DNA from: Pseudomonas sp. QS1027
Lineage (GTDB): Bacteria > Pseudomonadota > Gammaproteobacteria > Pseudomonadales > Pseudomonadaceae
Length of the DNA stretch: 64,000 nt
NCBI RefSeq assembly: GCF_002814235.1
Contig: NZ_PHSU01000025.1
Span: 62,001-126,000, forward strand
Reading direction: 5' to 3'
The position numbers and the translations under genes were made by a program. This document shows positions 16,805-26,351 of this stretch, piece by piece (positions within the stretch are counted from its first letter, which is position 1; each line of letters begins with the position of its first letter). Under the pieces are notes generated by a model, which saw only the letters and a list, made by a program, of their open reading frames with translations, did no database searches and was not told the DNA's origin.

Positions 16805-18724
16805 TCAAGCGATGACGGGCGCCCGCAACCAATCAAGCTGATCCGCCGGCATCGGCCGTCCGAACCAGTAGCCCTGCCCCAGGTCGCAGGACTGATCGAG
16901 CAGGAAACGCGCCTGATCGGCCTGCTCGATGCCCTCGGCCTGGACCTGCATGCCCATGCTCTGCGCCAGGGCGATGACCACCCGGACAATCGCCGCATCG
17001 TCTTCGTCCCACGGCAAGCCGGCGACAAAACCCTGGTCGATCTTGAGTTTCTGCACCGGCAGCCGCTTGAGCCGCAGCAAAGAGGAATACCCCGTACCAA
17101 AGTCATCGATCGCCAGGCTCACGCCCAACTCGCGCAAGCGATGCAGTTGTTCCAACGCCACCTCGGGGTCGTCCATCACCGCGCTTTCGGTCACTTCCAG
17201 CTCCAGCAGCGCCGGGTCCAGCCCGGTGTCATCCAGCACCTTCGCCACCTGCTGGTACAACTCGCGACGGGCAAACAGACGACTGGAGACGTTCACCGCG
17301 ATAAACGACAGCTCCACACCCTCCTGCAACCACTGGCACATCTGCCGACAGGAGTGCTCCATGACCCAGGCATCGATCTCGGCGATCAGCCCGGTGCGCT
17401 CGGCAATCGGAATGAATTCGCCAGGCGACACCAGCCCGCGCTGCGGATGCTCCCAGCGCACCAGGGCCTCGACCCCGATCAGCCGGCTGTTGCTCAGGTC
17501 ATGCACCGGCTGGTAATAGACCCGCAACTCGTCCTGCTCCAGCGCCCGGCGCAACTCACCGGCCATTTCCACCCGATGCTGGGCGTGGGCGGTCAGCTCC
17601 TCGGTATACAAGGCATACCCTTCGCGCCCGGCGCTCTTGGCCTTGAACAAGGCCGAGTCGGCATTGCGCAGCAATTGCTCGGCATTCAGCGAATCGCTGG
17701 GGAACAGGCTGATGCCGATACTGGCGCTGATGAACAATTGATGCCCGTCGAGCTGGAACGGCTCCTTCAGGCCCTCGATCACCCGTTGCGCCAGGGCCGC
17801 CGCCTGCACCACCTGCGGGCAGTTCTCCGCCAGTACGGCGAACTCGTCACCGCCCAGGCGGGCCAGGCTGATGCCACTGCCGAACAGGTGCTGCAGGCGA
17901 TCGCCCACCGCCTTGAGCAGTTGGTCGCCAATATTGTGACCGAGGCTGTCGTTGATGATCTTGAAGTGGTCCAGGTCGATCAGCAGCAAGGCGCAACCGC
18001 GCTTGTGCACCTGCGCCGACGCCAACGCCTGGGTGGCACGGTCGGTGAACAGCAGGCGGTTGGGCAGGCCGGTCAGGGGGTCGTAGTTGGCCAGTTGCGC
18101 CAACTCGTGCTGCGAATCCTTGATCGCGCTGATATCGGAAAACACCGCGACATACTGGCTGAGTTGCCCCAAATCGTCGCGGATCGCCCGGATCGTCTGC
18201 CATTGCGGATAGATTTCGCCGCTCTTGCGCCGGTTCCAGATCTCACCGCTCCACTCGCCGGTGGCGTCCAGCGTCTGATAGACCTTCTGGTAGAACTCCG
18301 CCGAATGCCGGCCAGACTTGAACAGATTCGGCCGCTCCCCTAGTACTTCGGACTCCTGATAACCGGTAATGGCGACAAAGGCGCGGTTGACGTGGACGAT
18401 CAAGCCATCCTTGTCGGTGACCAGTACCCCCTCGCGGGTGCAATCGAACACCGCAGCCGCCTGTCGCAAGCGCTCGCGGTCCTCGGACCTGGGCTTCAAG
18501 TCCAGACCCGCCCGGCCGAAACGCTGGTAACGGGCATGGATCAGGAAAATCAGCACGGCGCTGACACTCACCCACAGATAACCGCGAACGATCTGCCACT
18601 GCACCAACTGCTCGGGGTCATCGAAAAAGCTGCTCAACAGGTGCTGGCTGAGCTGGATCCAGAGGACCGACAGCAGCAGGTACAGCAGGCCTGACCTCAG
18701 GGCATTACGAGTTGAAATCGACAT
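16805..18724 (-). CDS. Membrane PAS-GGDEF-EAL c-di-GMP protein (PA0285-type)
   Basis: A 639-residue protein. Two hydrophobic segments (residues 12-30 and 47-62) are followed by a PAS domain (about 88-205, VFDCTREGVLVTDKDGLIVHVN), a GGDEF domain (motif RLGGDEF, 291-295) and an EAL domain (IGVEALVRWEHP, EAL at 419-421). Both catalytic motifs look intact. The RxxD inhibitory site expected five residues before GGDEF is absent. EAL motifs DDFGTGYSSL and EGIEQADQ are present, so phosphodiesterase activity is likely. Gene order with oscA/sbp and desA matches P. aeruginosa PA0284-PA0286, where PA0285 has been called PipA. Confidence 0.9.
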   Translation of the reverse strand: MSISTRNALRSGLLYLLLSVLWIQLSQHLLSSFFDDPEQLVQWQIVRGYLWVSVSAVLIFLIHARYQRFGRAGLDLKPRSEDRERLRQAAAVFDCTREGVLVTDKDGLIVHVNRAFVAITGYQESEVLGERPNLFKSGRHSAEFYQKVYQTLDATGEWSGEIWNRRKSGEIYPQWQTIRAIRDDLGQLSQYVAVFSDISAIKDSQHELAQLANYDPLTGLPNRLLFTDRATQALASAQVHKRGCALLLIDLDHFKIINDSLGHNIGDQLLKAVGDRLQHLFGSGISLARLGGDEFAVLAENCPQVVQAAALAQRVIEGLKEPFQLDGHQLFISASIGISLFPSDSLNAEQLLRNADSALFKAKSAGREGYALYTEELTAHAQHRVEMAGELRRALEQDELRVYYQPVHDLSNSRLIGVEALVRWEHPQRGLVSPGEFIPIAERTGLIAEIDAWVMEHSCRQMCQWLQEGVELSFIAVNVSSRLFARRELYQQVAKVLDDTGLDPALLELEVTESAVMDDPEVALEQLHRLRELGVSLAIDDFGTGYSSLLRLKRLPVQKLKIDQGFVAGLPWDEDDAAIVRVVIALAQSMGMQVQAEGIEQADQARFLLDQSCDLGQGYWFGRPMPADQLDWLRAPVIA

Positions 18725-18891
18725 AAACGGTGCTAAATCCCTCTAGAAACGCCAAATTGCCCTACAAACTGGCCGGAATTATAGAGTAAGAAACATCCCG
18801 CCACTCTTATCTGAAACAGCGACTGGTTTTCTCTGTGGGCTCGGTGATAATGCACGGGCTGTTCTTTACTTTTTCGAGGGCCATACAGCCT

Positions 18892-20076
18892 ATGTGGTAC
18901 AACGGTTTTCTTGACCTGTCAGCCTGGCAAACAGTGGCGGTCACCCTGTTGATGACCCACGTGACCATTGTCGGCGTCACGGTCTATCTTCACCGCTATT
19001 CGGCCCACCGCTCCCTGGAGCTCAACGCTGGCCTGAAACACTTCTTCCGCTTCTGGCTGTGGCTGACCACGGCACAGAATACTCGCGAGTGGACTGCTAT
19101 CCACCGTAAACATCACGCAAAATGTGAAACCGTCGACGATCCCCACAGTCCGGTGATCCTCGGCCTGTCCACCGTCCTGCGTACCGGTGCCGAACTGTAC
19201 CGGGCCGAGGCCAGCAATCCCGAAACCCTGCGCATCTATGGCAAGAACTGCCCGGACGACTGGCTCGAGAACAACCTCTACTCGCGCTACAAAATGCTCG
19301 GCATCGCCCTCATGGCGGTGATCGACCTGCTGCTGTTCGGCGCCATCGGCATCACCGTCTGGGCCATCCAGATGATGTGGATTCCGTTCTGGGCCGCCGG
19401 CGTGATCAACGGCCTGGGCCATGCGGTCGGCTACCGCAACTTCGAATGCCGTGACGCCGCCACCAACCTGGTGCCCTGGGGCATCCTGATCGGCGGCGAA
19501 GAGCTGCACAACAACCACCATACCTACCCCAACTCGGCCAAGCTGTCGGTCAAGAAGTGGGAATTCGACCTGGGCTGGGCCTGGATCAAAGTCTTCAGCT
19601 TCCTGGGCCTGGCCAAGGTGCAACGCATCGCGCCCATCGCCCACCGGGTCGAAGGCAAGGGTCACCTGGACATGGACACCGCCATGGCGATCCTCAACAA
19701 CCGCTTCCAGATCATGGCCCAGTACCGCAAGCTGGTGATCGCGCCGCTGGTGCAACAGGAGCTGGCCAAGGTCGATCATTCGGTCCGCCATCAGTTCCAC
19801 CGCGCCAAGCGCCTGCTGTCTCGGGAAACCAGCCTGCTCAGCGAAAAACACCAGATGCGCATCGAGACCATGCTCGCCCATAGCCAGGCACTCAAGGTAA
19901 TTTACGAGAAACGCCTGGCCCTGCAACAGATCTGGGTCAAGACCAGCTCAAATGGCCACGACATGCTCGCCGCGATCAAGGATTGGGTCCACGAAGCCGA
20001 AGCCAGCGGCATCCAGTCGTTGCGCGACTTCGCCGACCAGCTGAAAACCTACTCGTTGCGTCCCTCGGTCGCCTGA
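18892..20076 (+). CDS. desA: Acyl-CoA/phospholipid delta-9 fatty acid desaturase DesA
   Basis: A 394-residue membrane di-iron desaturase. The histidine boxes are HRYSAH (residues 34-39), HRKHH (71-75) and HNNHH further on. The segment WYNGFLDLSAWQTVAVTLL followed by VTIVGVTVYLHRYSAHRS is the DesA pattern. In P. aeruginosa DesA introduces a double bond into acyl chains of membrane phospholipids under aerobic conditions. The start is put at MWYNG (18892), matching the P. aeruginosa length. An in-frame upstream start at 18835 is less likely. It is divergent from the GGDEF/EAL gene. Confidence 0.93.
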   Translation: MWYNGFLDLSAWQTVAVTLLMTHVTIVGVTVYLHRYSAHRSLELNAGLKHFFRFWLWLTTAQNTREWTAIHRKHHAKCETVDDPHSPVILGLSTVLRTGAELYRAEASNPETLRIYGKNCPDDWLENNLYSRYKMLGIALMAVIDLLLFGAIGITVWAIQMMWIPFWAAGVINGLGHAVGYRNFECRDAATNLVPWGILIGGEELHNNHHTYPNSAKLSVKKWEFDLGWAWIKVFSFLGLAKVQRIAPIAHRVEGKGHLDMDTAMAILNNRFQIMAQYRKLVIAPLVQQELAKVDHSVRHQFHRAKRLLSRETSLLSEKHQMRIETMLAHSQALKVIYEKRLALQQIWVKTSSNGHDMLAAIKDWVHEAEASGIQSLRDFADQLKTYSLRPSVA

Positions 20077-20180
20077 CACCGTTGATCGGCGCGCCCTGCC
20101 CCAGGTCGCGCCGAACGGAACTTAGCGGCCCCGGCCCTATCTCAAAAACACGTCGCCATCCCGGCGGGCTGTAGCGTGGC

Positions 20181-20204
20181 CGTGCCGCCATAACGTACGG
20201 CACG
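20181..20204. other. Inverted repeat in leader of diguanylate cyclase gene
   Basis: CGTGCCG (20181-20187) pairs with CGGCACG (20198-20204) around a ten-base loop. It lies 20 bases before the next start codon. It could terminate desA inefficiently or fold in the leader. No T-run follows. Confidence 0.35.
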
Positions 20205-20223
20205 CCCTGTGAGATGAGTGCCG

Positions 20224-21213
20224 ATGGTCAATAAGAATTCGAAACCGCCTTCCCTCCCACAGTGGCCAAAAGCCGCTGAAACCTTGTTGGCCTTGATGCA
20301 CGCACAGGCCGAAGTCGCACGCCTGGGCGAACGCGAACAACTCTTCAGTTCCCTGCTGGTCAGCGTCAATGCGGTGCTCTGGGCCCTGGACTGGAACAGC
20401 CAGCAGATGCTCTACGTCAGCCCCGCCTACGAGCGGATCTTTGGCCGCTCGGCCGGTTTGCTGCTGGCCGACTACAACGAGTGGCGCAACAGCATCTACC
20501 CCGACGATCTCGACTATGCCGAACGCAGCCTGGCCCAGGTGCTGGAAAAGGGGTCGGTGGAAGACCGCGAGTACCGCATCATCAGTGCCGACGGGCAGCT
20601 GCGCTGGCTCAGCGACAAATGCTTCATCAGTCGCCACGCCGAGCCGGGGCAGCGGGTGATCGTGGTCGGCATCGCCGAGGACATCACCGAGAAAAAAGCC
20701 CTGGAGGACGAGTTGCAGCGCCTGGCCACCACCGATGTGCTGACCGGCAGCAGCAACCGCCGGCACTTCTTCGACAGTGCCCATCGCGCCTTCGAGGAAG
20801 CCCGCCTGCAGGATTCGCCCCTGGCGTTCCTGCTGCTGGATATCGATGACTTCAAACTGATCAACGACACCTACGGTCACCCCGAAGGCGATGTGGTCTT
20901 GCAGCGGATCGCCGAAACCGGGCGCGGGGCGTTGCGGATGGGCGATCTGTTCGGGCGCATTGGGGGTGAGGAATTCGCCGCGCTGCTACCCGGTTGCGCC
21001 CCGGAGATGGCCCTGCAGATCGCCGAGCGCCTGCAACGGGAGATCCAGCGCCTGAGCTTCAACCATGACGGCAAGGGTTTCGGCGTTACCGTCAGCCAGG
21101 GCCTGACCAGCCTGACACCGCAGGACGAAACCCTCGACCCGCTGTTCGCCCGGGCGGACAGCGCCATGTACCAGGCCAAGCGCCAGGGCAAGAACCAGAT
21201 CGTGTTGGCCTAG
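20224..21213 (+). CDS. PAS-GGDEF diguanylate cyclase
   Basis: A 329-residue soluble protein. A PAS domain (residues about 43-158, NAVLWALDWNSQQMLYVSPAYERIFG and a PAC-like DREYRIISADGQLRWL) precedes a GGDEF domain with the active motif GGEEF (247-251). An RxxD inhibitory site (RMGD, 238-241) lies exactly five residues upstream, so product inhibition is expected. It should make c-di-GMP in response to a PAS-sensed signal. The start could also be GTG at 20218, but the ATG at 20224 has the better-spaced GAG motif. Confidence 0.9.
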   Translation: MVNKNSKPPSLPQWPKAAETLLALMHAQAEVARLGEREQLFSSLLVSVNAVLWALDWNSQQMLYVSPAYERIFGRSAGLLLADYNEWRNSIYPDDLDYAERSLAQVLEKGSVEDREYRIISADGQLRWLSDKCFISRHAEPGQRVIVVGIAEDITEKKALEDELQRLATTDVLTGSSNRRHFFDSAHRAFEEARLQDSPLAFLLLDIDDFKLINDTYGHPEGDVVLQRIAETGRGALRMGDLFGRIGGEEFAALLPGCAPEMALQIAERLQREIQRLSFNHDGKGFGVTVSQGLTSLTPQDETLDPLFARADSAMYQAKRQGKNQIVLA

Positions 21214-21219
21214 AAACGA

Positions 21220-22434
21220 TCAGTTCTTGCGCAAACGCATCAGCTCCGGCAAGCCGACCTTGAGCAAACGCGCCGTGCGGCTCTTGGCGATTTCTTCGAC
21301 GCCCTCATGGGGCGTCAGCCGTGCCATCTGCGCCGCCAGGCTCATCACCAGGGCCTCGCGCGAGTAAACCCCGCCACCGAGCTGGTAGACCGCCGCAATC
21401 AGCTCCCGCAGCTCCAGCGGCAGGCGCCAGCGCGTGCGCAGCGCCGAACCGAAGGCGGCCCCAAAGGCATAGAGCGATTCACCGATCAGTGCATCATCCA
21501 GCTCACCACCAGCGCTCAACCATTCCTGCAGACAACGCAGCAAGGCCAGGTCACCCAGGCGATGCAACAGGCCCGCGCAGTAACAACGCTCGTGGTCCAG
21601 ATCGAGCAAGCGCGCCAGGGAGTGGCCGTATTCGGCCGTGTGCAGCGACAGATTCCAGTAGCGTTCGGCGTAGTCGCCCAGGGCCGCATCACTGAGCCGG
21701 GCGCTGCGCTTGAGGGTCAGGCCGAGGATCAGGTTCATGCTCTGCGCCGCACCGAGTCGTTGCAACGCCTGGGCCAGGGTCTGCACCGCGCTGCCGTGAT
21801 GCTGGGCCGCACTGTTGGCGGCGGCGATCAGCACCGCAGTGATTTGCGGGTCGGTACGGATCTCCTGCTCCAACACCTTCAGGTCGAGGCCGCCGGGATT
21901 GAGGCTGCGATTGACCGCCACCTGCACGTCGGCCATCAACGGCGCACCGTCCGACTCCTCGCGGCGGCGTTCGAGAAACTTCGCCACGGTCATGCCCGGC
22001 GCCAGGGCCGGGATTTCGCACGAGACCGCTTGCCCCGCATCCAGCAGCAGATCCTGCAGGCGCTGGGTCAGGCTCTCCATATTCAGGGGTTTGGTCAAAT
22101 AGGCCGTCGGGTGCAGCGGCAGGATTTCCCGCACACTGGCCACGTCGTTGCGCGACCCCACCAGAATGAACGGCAGTGGCGGTGTGCGCTTTTTCTGGCG
22201 CTGGCCACGCAGCAGACTCAGGCCATCGACGCCCGGCAGTTCCCAGTCGGCGATCACCAGGTCGAAGGCGTGCTCGTTGAGCAACTCATGCGCGTGGTGG
22301 CCATCGGCACAGATTTCCAGTCGGGCATCACAACGCACGTTCAACAGCACCTGCTTCAGCAGGTCCCGTGACCAAGGCTCCGCCTCGGCAATCAACACAC
22401 GGGGTACAGCGGGTAGATCCACAGCGGTCATCAA
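21220..22434 (-). CDS. Response regulator with HDOD output domain
   Basis: A 404-residue protein. The receiver domain covers residues 10-130, with the phosphoacceptor Asp63 in VIADWELPGVDG and Lys115 in YLTKPLN. The C-terminal half (about 190-380) is an HDOD domain with ITAVLIAAANSAA and HTAEYGHSLARLL. HDOD proteins act as signalling scaffolds, often with c-di-GMP networks. No partner kinase is adjacent. It is convergent with the diguanylate cyclase, whose stop codon is six bases away. Confidence 0.85.
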   Translation of the reverse strand: MMTAVDLPAVPRVLIAEAEPWSRDLLKQVLLNVRCDARLEICADGHHAHELLNEHAFDLVIADWELPGVDGLSLLRGQRQKKRTPPLPFILVGSRNDVASVREILPLHPTAYLTKPLNMESLTQRLQDLLLDAGQAVSCEIPALAPGMTVAKFLERRREESDGAPLMADVQVAVNRSLNPGGLDLKVLEQEIRTDPQITAVLIAAANSAAQHHGSAVQTLAQALQRLGAAQSMNLILGLTLKRSARLSDAALGDYAERYWNLSLHTAEYGHSLARLLDLDHERCYCAGLLHRLGDLALLRCLQEWLSAGGELDDALIGESLYAFGAAFGSALRTRWRLPLELRELIAAVYQLGGGVYSREALVMSLAAQMARLTPHEGVEEIAKSRTARLLKVGLPELMRLRKN

Positions 22435-22517
22435 GCACTCTCCGAGAGCAATCCTGACACATTAGTCAATCCGCACAGGCAGATACAGCCAAAAGCCACT
22501 ATTGCGATGTCGTGAAA

Positions 22518-22548
22518 CAAAAAAACCCGCCGGGGGCGGGTCTTTTTG
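22518..22548. terminator. Rho-independent terminator
   Basis: ACCCGCC and GGCGGGT form a GC-rich stem with an A-run on one side and TCTTTTT on the other. It is bidirectional in form. It ends the gabT transcript on the minus strand. The HDOD gene starts on its other side, so no plus-strand gene needs it. Confidence 0.85.
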
Positions 22549-22564
22549 TCTATCGCGTCACAAC

Positions 22565-23845
22565 TCAGGCGAGTTCGGCGAAGCACTCTTCGATGATTGC
22601 CAGGCCTTTGTCCAACTGCTCGTCCGGCGAGGTCAGCGGAACCAGTACGCGCAACACGTTGCCGTAGGTGCCGCAGGACAGCAGGATCAGACCCTTGTCA
22701 CGGGCCTTGGCCACGACCTGGGCCACAGCGGCTGCGTTCGGCTTGTGGCTGTCGCCGCCTTCGAACAGCTCGACCGCGATCATCGCGCCCAGGGCACGCA
22801 CTTCACCGATCACCGGGTACTTGGCCTGAATCGCTTTCAGACCGGTCACCAGGCGCTCGCCGACCGCTTTGCAGCGATCCAGCAGGTGCTCTTCCTCGAA
22901 CACTTCCATCACGGCCAGGGCCGCGGCGCAAGCGATCGGGCTACCGGCGTAGGTGCCGCCCAGGCCGCCGGGAGCAATGGCGTCCATGTATTCGGCCTTG
23001 CCGCAGACACCGGCCAACGGGAAGCCGCCGGCGATGGATTTGGCGAAGGTGGTCAGGTCGGCGGCAACGCCCATCTGTTCCATGGCGAAGAAGGTACCGG
23101 TACGACCGGCGCCGGTCTGCACTTCGTCAGCGATCAGCAGGATGCCGTGCTGGTCGCACAGGGCACGCAGGCGCTTCATGAACTCTTTGGGCGCGACGTA
23201 GAAACCGCCTTCGCCCTGAACCGGCTCGATGATGATCGCGGCGATATCACGGGGCTCGGCGTCGTTCTTGAAGATGCGCTCGATGCTGGCGATGGAGTCG
23301 TCGATGCTCACGCCGTGCAGTTCGTTCGGGTACAGCGCGCGGAAGATGCCGCCGGGCATCAGGCCCATGCCGGCCGAGTAAGGCACGACTTTACCGGTCA
23401 GGCCCAGGGTCATCATGGTGCGGCCGTGGTAGGCACCGGTGAAGGCGATCACGCCGGCGCGGCCAGTGGCGGCGCGGGCGATTTTCACGGCGTTTTCCAC
23501 CGCTTCGGAACCAGTGGTGACCAGCAGGGTTTTCTTGGCGAAATCACCCGGGACCTTGGCGTTGATTTTTTCGCACAGCTCTACGTAAGGTTCGTAGGCC
23601 AGGACCTGGAAGCAGGTGTGGGTCAGCTTGTTCAGCTGCTCGGTCACCGCGGCGATGATTTTCGGGTGCAGGTGACCGGTGTTCAACACGGCGATGCCGC
23701 CGGCGAAGTCGATGAACTCGCGACCTTCGACGTCGGTCACGGTGGCGTTCTTCGCGTGGTCGGCGAAGATCGGGTGGATCTGGCCGACGCCGCGGGGTAC
23801 AGCGGCTTCGCGGCGTTTCATCAGGGATGCGTTGGTCTTGCTCAT
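22565..23845 (-). CDS. gabT: 4-aminobutyrate aminotransferase
   Basis: A 426-residue class-III PLP aminotransferase. It transfers the amino group of GABA to 2-oxoglutarate, giving succinate semialdehyde. PLP-site features are visible: TTGSEAVENAVKIARAATGR, the aspartate in LLIADEVQTGAGRTG, and the Schiff-base lysine in TFAKSIAGG. The length is normal. The start MSKTNASL at 23845 follows GAGGACACC. It lies 174 bases downstream of gabD on the same strand, and together the pair converts GABA to succinate. Confidence 0.95.
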   Translation of the reverse strand: MSKTNASLMKRREAAVPRGVGQIHPIFADHAKNATVTDVEGREFIDFAGGIAVLNTGHLHPKIIAAVTEQLNKLTHTCFQVLAYEPYVELCEKINAKVPGDFAKKTLLVTTGSEAVENAVKIARAATGRAGVIAFTGAYHGRTMMTLGLTGKVVPYSAGMGLMPGGIFRALYPNELHGVSIDDSIASIERIFKNDAEPRDIAAIIIEPVQGEGGFYVAPKEFMKRLRALCDQHGILLIADEVQTGAGRTGTFFAMEQMGVAADLTTFAKSIAGGFPLAGVCGKAEYMDAIAPGGLGGTYAGSPIACAAALAVMEVFEEEHLLDRCKAVGERLVTGLKAIQAKYPVIGEVRALGAMIAVELFEGGDSHKPNAAAVAQVVAKARDKGLILLSCGTYGNVLRVLVPLTSPDEQLDKGLAIIEECFAELA

Positions 23846-24019
23846 GGTGTCCTCATTCACCGCTCATCGGGCGGCGTGGTTCAAGGATGACGCGGCGGGG
23901 AGGCACTGCACCAGCATACGATGATCGACTGGTACAGCGTTCCGGCCACATTGAAGTGTCGTTTGAAACGCGACAGGGGCAGCGCTCTCGTGCCCCTCTC
24001 GCTGAACCACCTGACCGGG

Positions 24020-25462
24020 TTAGATGCCCAGGCAGAGATATTTGATTTCCAGGTAGTCTTCGATGCCGTACTTGGAACCTTCACGGCCCAGGCCCGAGGC
24101 CTTGATGCCGCCGAACGGCGCGACTTCGTTGGAGATCAGCCCGGTGTTGACACCGACCATGCCGTATTCCAGGGCCTCGGCCACACGGAACACACGGCCC
24201 AGGTCACGGGCGTAGAAGTACGAAGCCAGGCCGAACTCGGTGTCGTTGGACATCGCGATCACTTCGGCTTCGTCCTTGAAGCGGAACAGCGGCGCCAATG
24301 GACCGAAGGTTTCTTCCTTGGCCACGGCGGCGTCCTTGGAGACGTTGACCAGGATGGTCGGCTCGAAGAAATTGCCTTCGATGGACTTGCCGCCAGCCAG
24401 CAGGGTCGCGCCTTTGCTCAGGGCGTCGGCGATGTGTTCCTGGACCTTCGCCACGGCCTTCTCGTCGATCAGCGGGCCGGTGGTGGTGCCTTCGTCCAGA
24501 CCGTTGCCGATCTTGAGCTTGGCGACCGCCACTTTCAGCTTCTCGGCGAACGCGTCGTAGACCGAATCCTGGATGTACAGGCGGTTGGCGCAGACGCAGG
24601 TCTGGCCGTTGTTGCGGTATTTGGAAATGATCGCGCCTTCGACGGCCTTATCCAGGTCCGCGTCGTCGAACACGATGAACGGCGCATTGCCGCCCAGTTC
24701 CAGGGAAACCTTCTTGATGTCCTTGGCGCATTCGGCCATCAGCTGGCGACCGATCTCGGTCGAGCCGGTGAAGGACAGTTTGCGCACGATCGGGTTGCTG
24801 GTCAGCTCGCTGCCGATATCGCCGGCGCTGCCGGAGACCACGCTGAACACGCCTTTCGGGATACCGGCACGCTGGGCCAGTTCGGCCAGGGCGAAGGCCG
24901 AGAACGGCGTTTGCGAAGCGGGCTTGAGCACCATGGTGCAACCGGCGGCCAGGGCCGGGCCGGCTTTACGGGTGATCATCGCGGCCGGGAAGTTCCACGG
25001 GGTGATGGCGGCGGTGACACCGATCGGCTGCTTGATCACGATCAGGCGCTTGTCCGGCTGGTGGCCCGGAATCACATCACCGTAGATACGCTTGGCTTCT
25101 TCGGCGAACCATTCGATGAAGGAAGCGGCGTAGACGATTTCGCCCTTGGCTTCGGCCAATGGCTTGCCTTGTTCGAGGGTCATCAGGCGGGCCAGGTCGT
25201 CCTGGTTCTCGATGATCAGCTCGTACCAGCGACGCAGTTTGTTCGCACGCTCTTTGGCGGTCAGGGCACGCCAGGCGGGCAGGGCCTTGTCAGCGGCCTC
25301 GATGGCGCGACGGGTTTCGGCAGCGCCCATCTTTGGCACAGTACCCAGGATTTCGCCCGTGGCCGGGTTGTTGACCTTGATCGTCTGACCATTGTCCGCG
25401 TCGACCCAAGCCCCGTCGATATAGGCTTGCTGGCGGAACAACTGGGTGTCTTTGAGCTGCAT
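24020..25462 (-). CDS. gabD: Succinate-semialdehyde dehydrogenase, NADP-dependent
   Basis: A 480-residue aldehyde dehydrogenase. The catalytic cysteine lies in NNGQTCVCANR and the general-base glutamate in SLELGGNAPF. The NAD(P)-binding loop FTGSTEIGRQL and the substrate region match GabD. The start MQLKDTQLFRQQ at 25462 follows AAGGA. The reading frame extends a little further upstream without support. It oxidises succinate semialdehyde made by GabT to succinate. Confidence 0.95.
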   Translation of the reverse strand: MQLKDTQLFRQQAYIDGAWVDADNGQTIKVNNPATGEILGTVPKMGAAETRRAIEAADKALPAWRALTAKERANKLRRWYELIIENQDDLARLMTLEQGKPLAEAKGEIVYAASFIEWFAEEAKRIYGDVIPGHQPDKRLIVIKQPIGVTAAITPWNFPAAMITRKAGPALAAGCTMVLKPASQTPFSAFALAELAQRAGIPKGVFSVVSGSAGDIGSELTSNPIVRKLSFTGSTEIGRQLMAECAKDIKKVSLELGGNAPFIVFDDADLDKAVEGAIISKYRNNGQTCVCANRLYIQDSVYDAFAEKLKVAVAKLKIGNGLDEGTTTGPLIDEKAVAKVQEHIADALSKGATLLAGGKSIEGNFFEPTILVNVSKDAAVAKEETFGPLAPLFRFKDEAEVIAMSNDTEFGLASYFYARDLGRVFRVAEALEYGMVGVNTGLISNEVAPFGGIKASGLGREGSKYGIEDYLEIKYLCLGI

Positions 25463-25783
25463 GTAGGCTTTCCTTAACAGCACCGCGCTGATGCGCAGCG
25501 AATTATTGATTGTAGAAAGGCGCCTTGGAGGCTGCCGTCAGGAAATTCATTCACCGGGCCGAAGCACATAAATAGCGCACATGAGATTGCTGTGCGGTTC
25601 AGCACCCAGACAAGAGCGTTTGAAATCTCAAACGAATCCTAGGATCAATGGGGGTAAAGGACAATAGTCTGTTCGAAAAAAAGAACGAAAATGGCGCTTT
25701 TGCTGGGTTTTTCTGATCAACGTGAAGCTCGCGCCTTCGCGACATCCCTGGAAATCGCGAAGGCGCGGTGAGCGGCCATCGGC
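25463..25783. promoter_or_regulatory. Intergenic region upstream of gabD, with long inverted repeat
   Basis: 321 bases without a gene. This gap must hold the gabD promoter. A 13-bp perfect inverted repeat, CGCGCCTTCGCGA at 25730-25742 with TCGCGAAGGCGCG at 25755-25767, lies just after the RebB stop codon and probably folds at the 3' end of its transcript, although no T-run follows at once. I could not identify a clear sigma-54 or sigma-70 box. Confidence 0.5.
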
Positions 25784-26098
25784 TCAAGGTTTGAATGTGC
25801 TCAGTACCGTCAGCAGGCTGGTGAGATTGTCCGAGACACCGGCCTGGGCAATCTTCTCGGTGGCGCCCGCAGCGGCGGTGGTATCCACGTTGTAGATCTG
25901 CATCACGCCCTGATTGGTGGCGGCCTGGGTTTCGGTGTTCTGCTGTTGCTGATCCGCAACGGCGTTTTCGAACAGGATGCCCGTGGAGTGCGCCAGGCTT
26001 TGATAAATAGTGCCCATTGCCATGGCGGGCGCTTCGCCCACCACCTTGACGTTGCTCTGGGTCACGGCATCGGTGATTTGATCGTTGACGGTAGCCAT
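25784..26098 (-). CDS. RebB-family R-body/killing-trait protein
   Basis: A 104-residue protein matching the RebB (killing trait) family. The N-terminal VNDQITDAVTQSNVKVVGEAPAM (written in parts: VNDQITDAVTQSNV, then KVVGEAPAMAMG) is the family signature, and a Gln/Ala-rich middle follows. RebB-type subunits assemble into R-bodies, coiled proteinaceous ribbons. Known loci usually carry several rebB-like genes plus a regulator. Here only one copy is present, so it may be an orphan relic or have another role. An AAGGAAG motif precedes the start. Its neighbours are gabD and tRNA-Arg. Confidence 0.8.
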   Translation of the reverse strand: MATVNDQITDAVTQSNVKVVGEAPAMAMGTIYQSLAHSTGILFENAVADQQQQNTETQAATNQGVMQIYNVDTTAAAGATEKIAQAGVSDNLTSLLTVLSTFKP

Positions 26099-26351
26099 AC
26101 CTTAACTTCCTTTGTCAGTACGAGTACGTGCCGGGCTCAGGGGTGAAACCGCGAGCGGGCGCCGGATCGGCACGCAAAACCAGCGCCGCCTGAGGGTGAT
26201 CCTCGATCCGGAGGGCGTCAATGATTGCCGGACGGACTGCTCAAGCCGAGGCGGGCCGGGGCCATGAGCGCTGAAAACCGAAGAAGAGAATTTCCCGACA
26301 AAACCTGAATGGACGCCCCGAGCCGACATGGGTATGATGTCGCCCGCATAA

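Noticed and set aside
16295..18343. 682-codon plus-strand frame
   Set aside because: Antisense to oscA and to the PAS-GGDEF-EAL gene, whose motifs are intact.
22502..23890. 462-codon plus-strand frame over gabT
   Set aside because: Antisense shadow of an unambiguous aminotransferase.
25730..25767. Long inverted repeat as a clear rho-independent terminator
   Set aside because: Stem is strong but no T-run follows on either strand, so only a 3'-end hairpin can be claimed.
26102..26329. 75-codon minus-strand ORF upstream of rebB
   Set aside because: No ribosome-binding site, Arg/Ser/Pro composition. It lies in the promoter region between tRNA-Arg and rebB.
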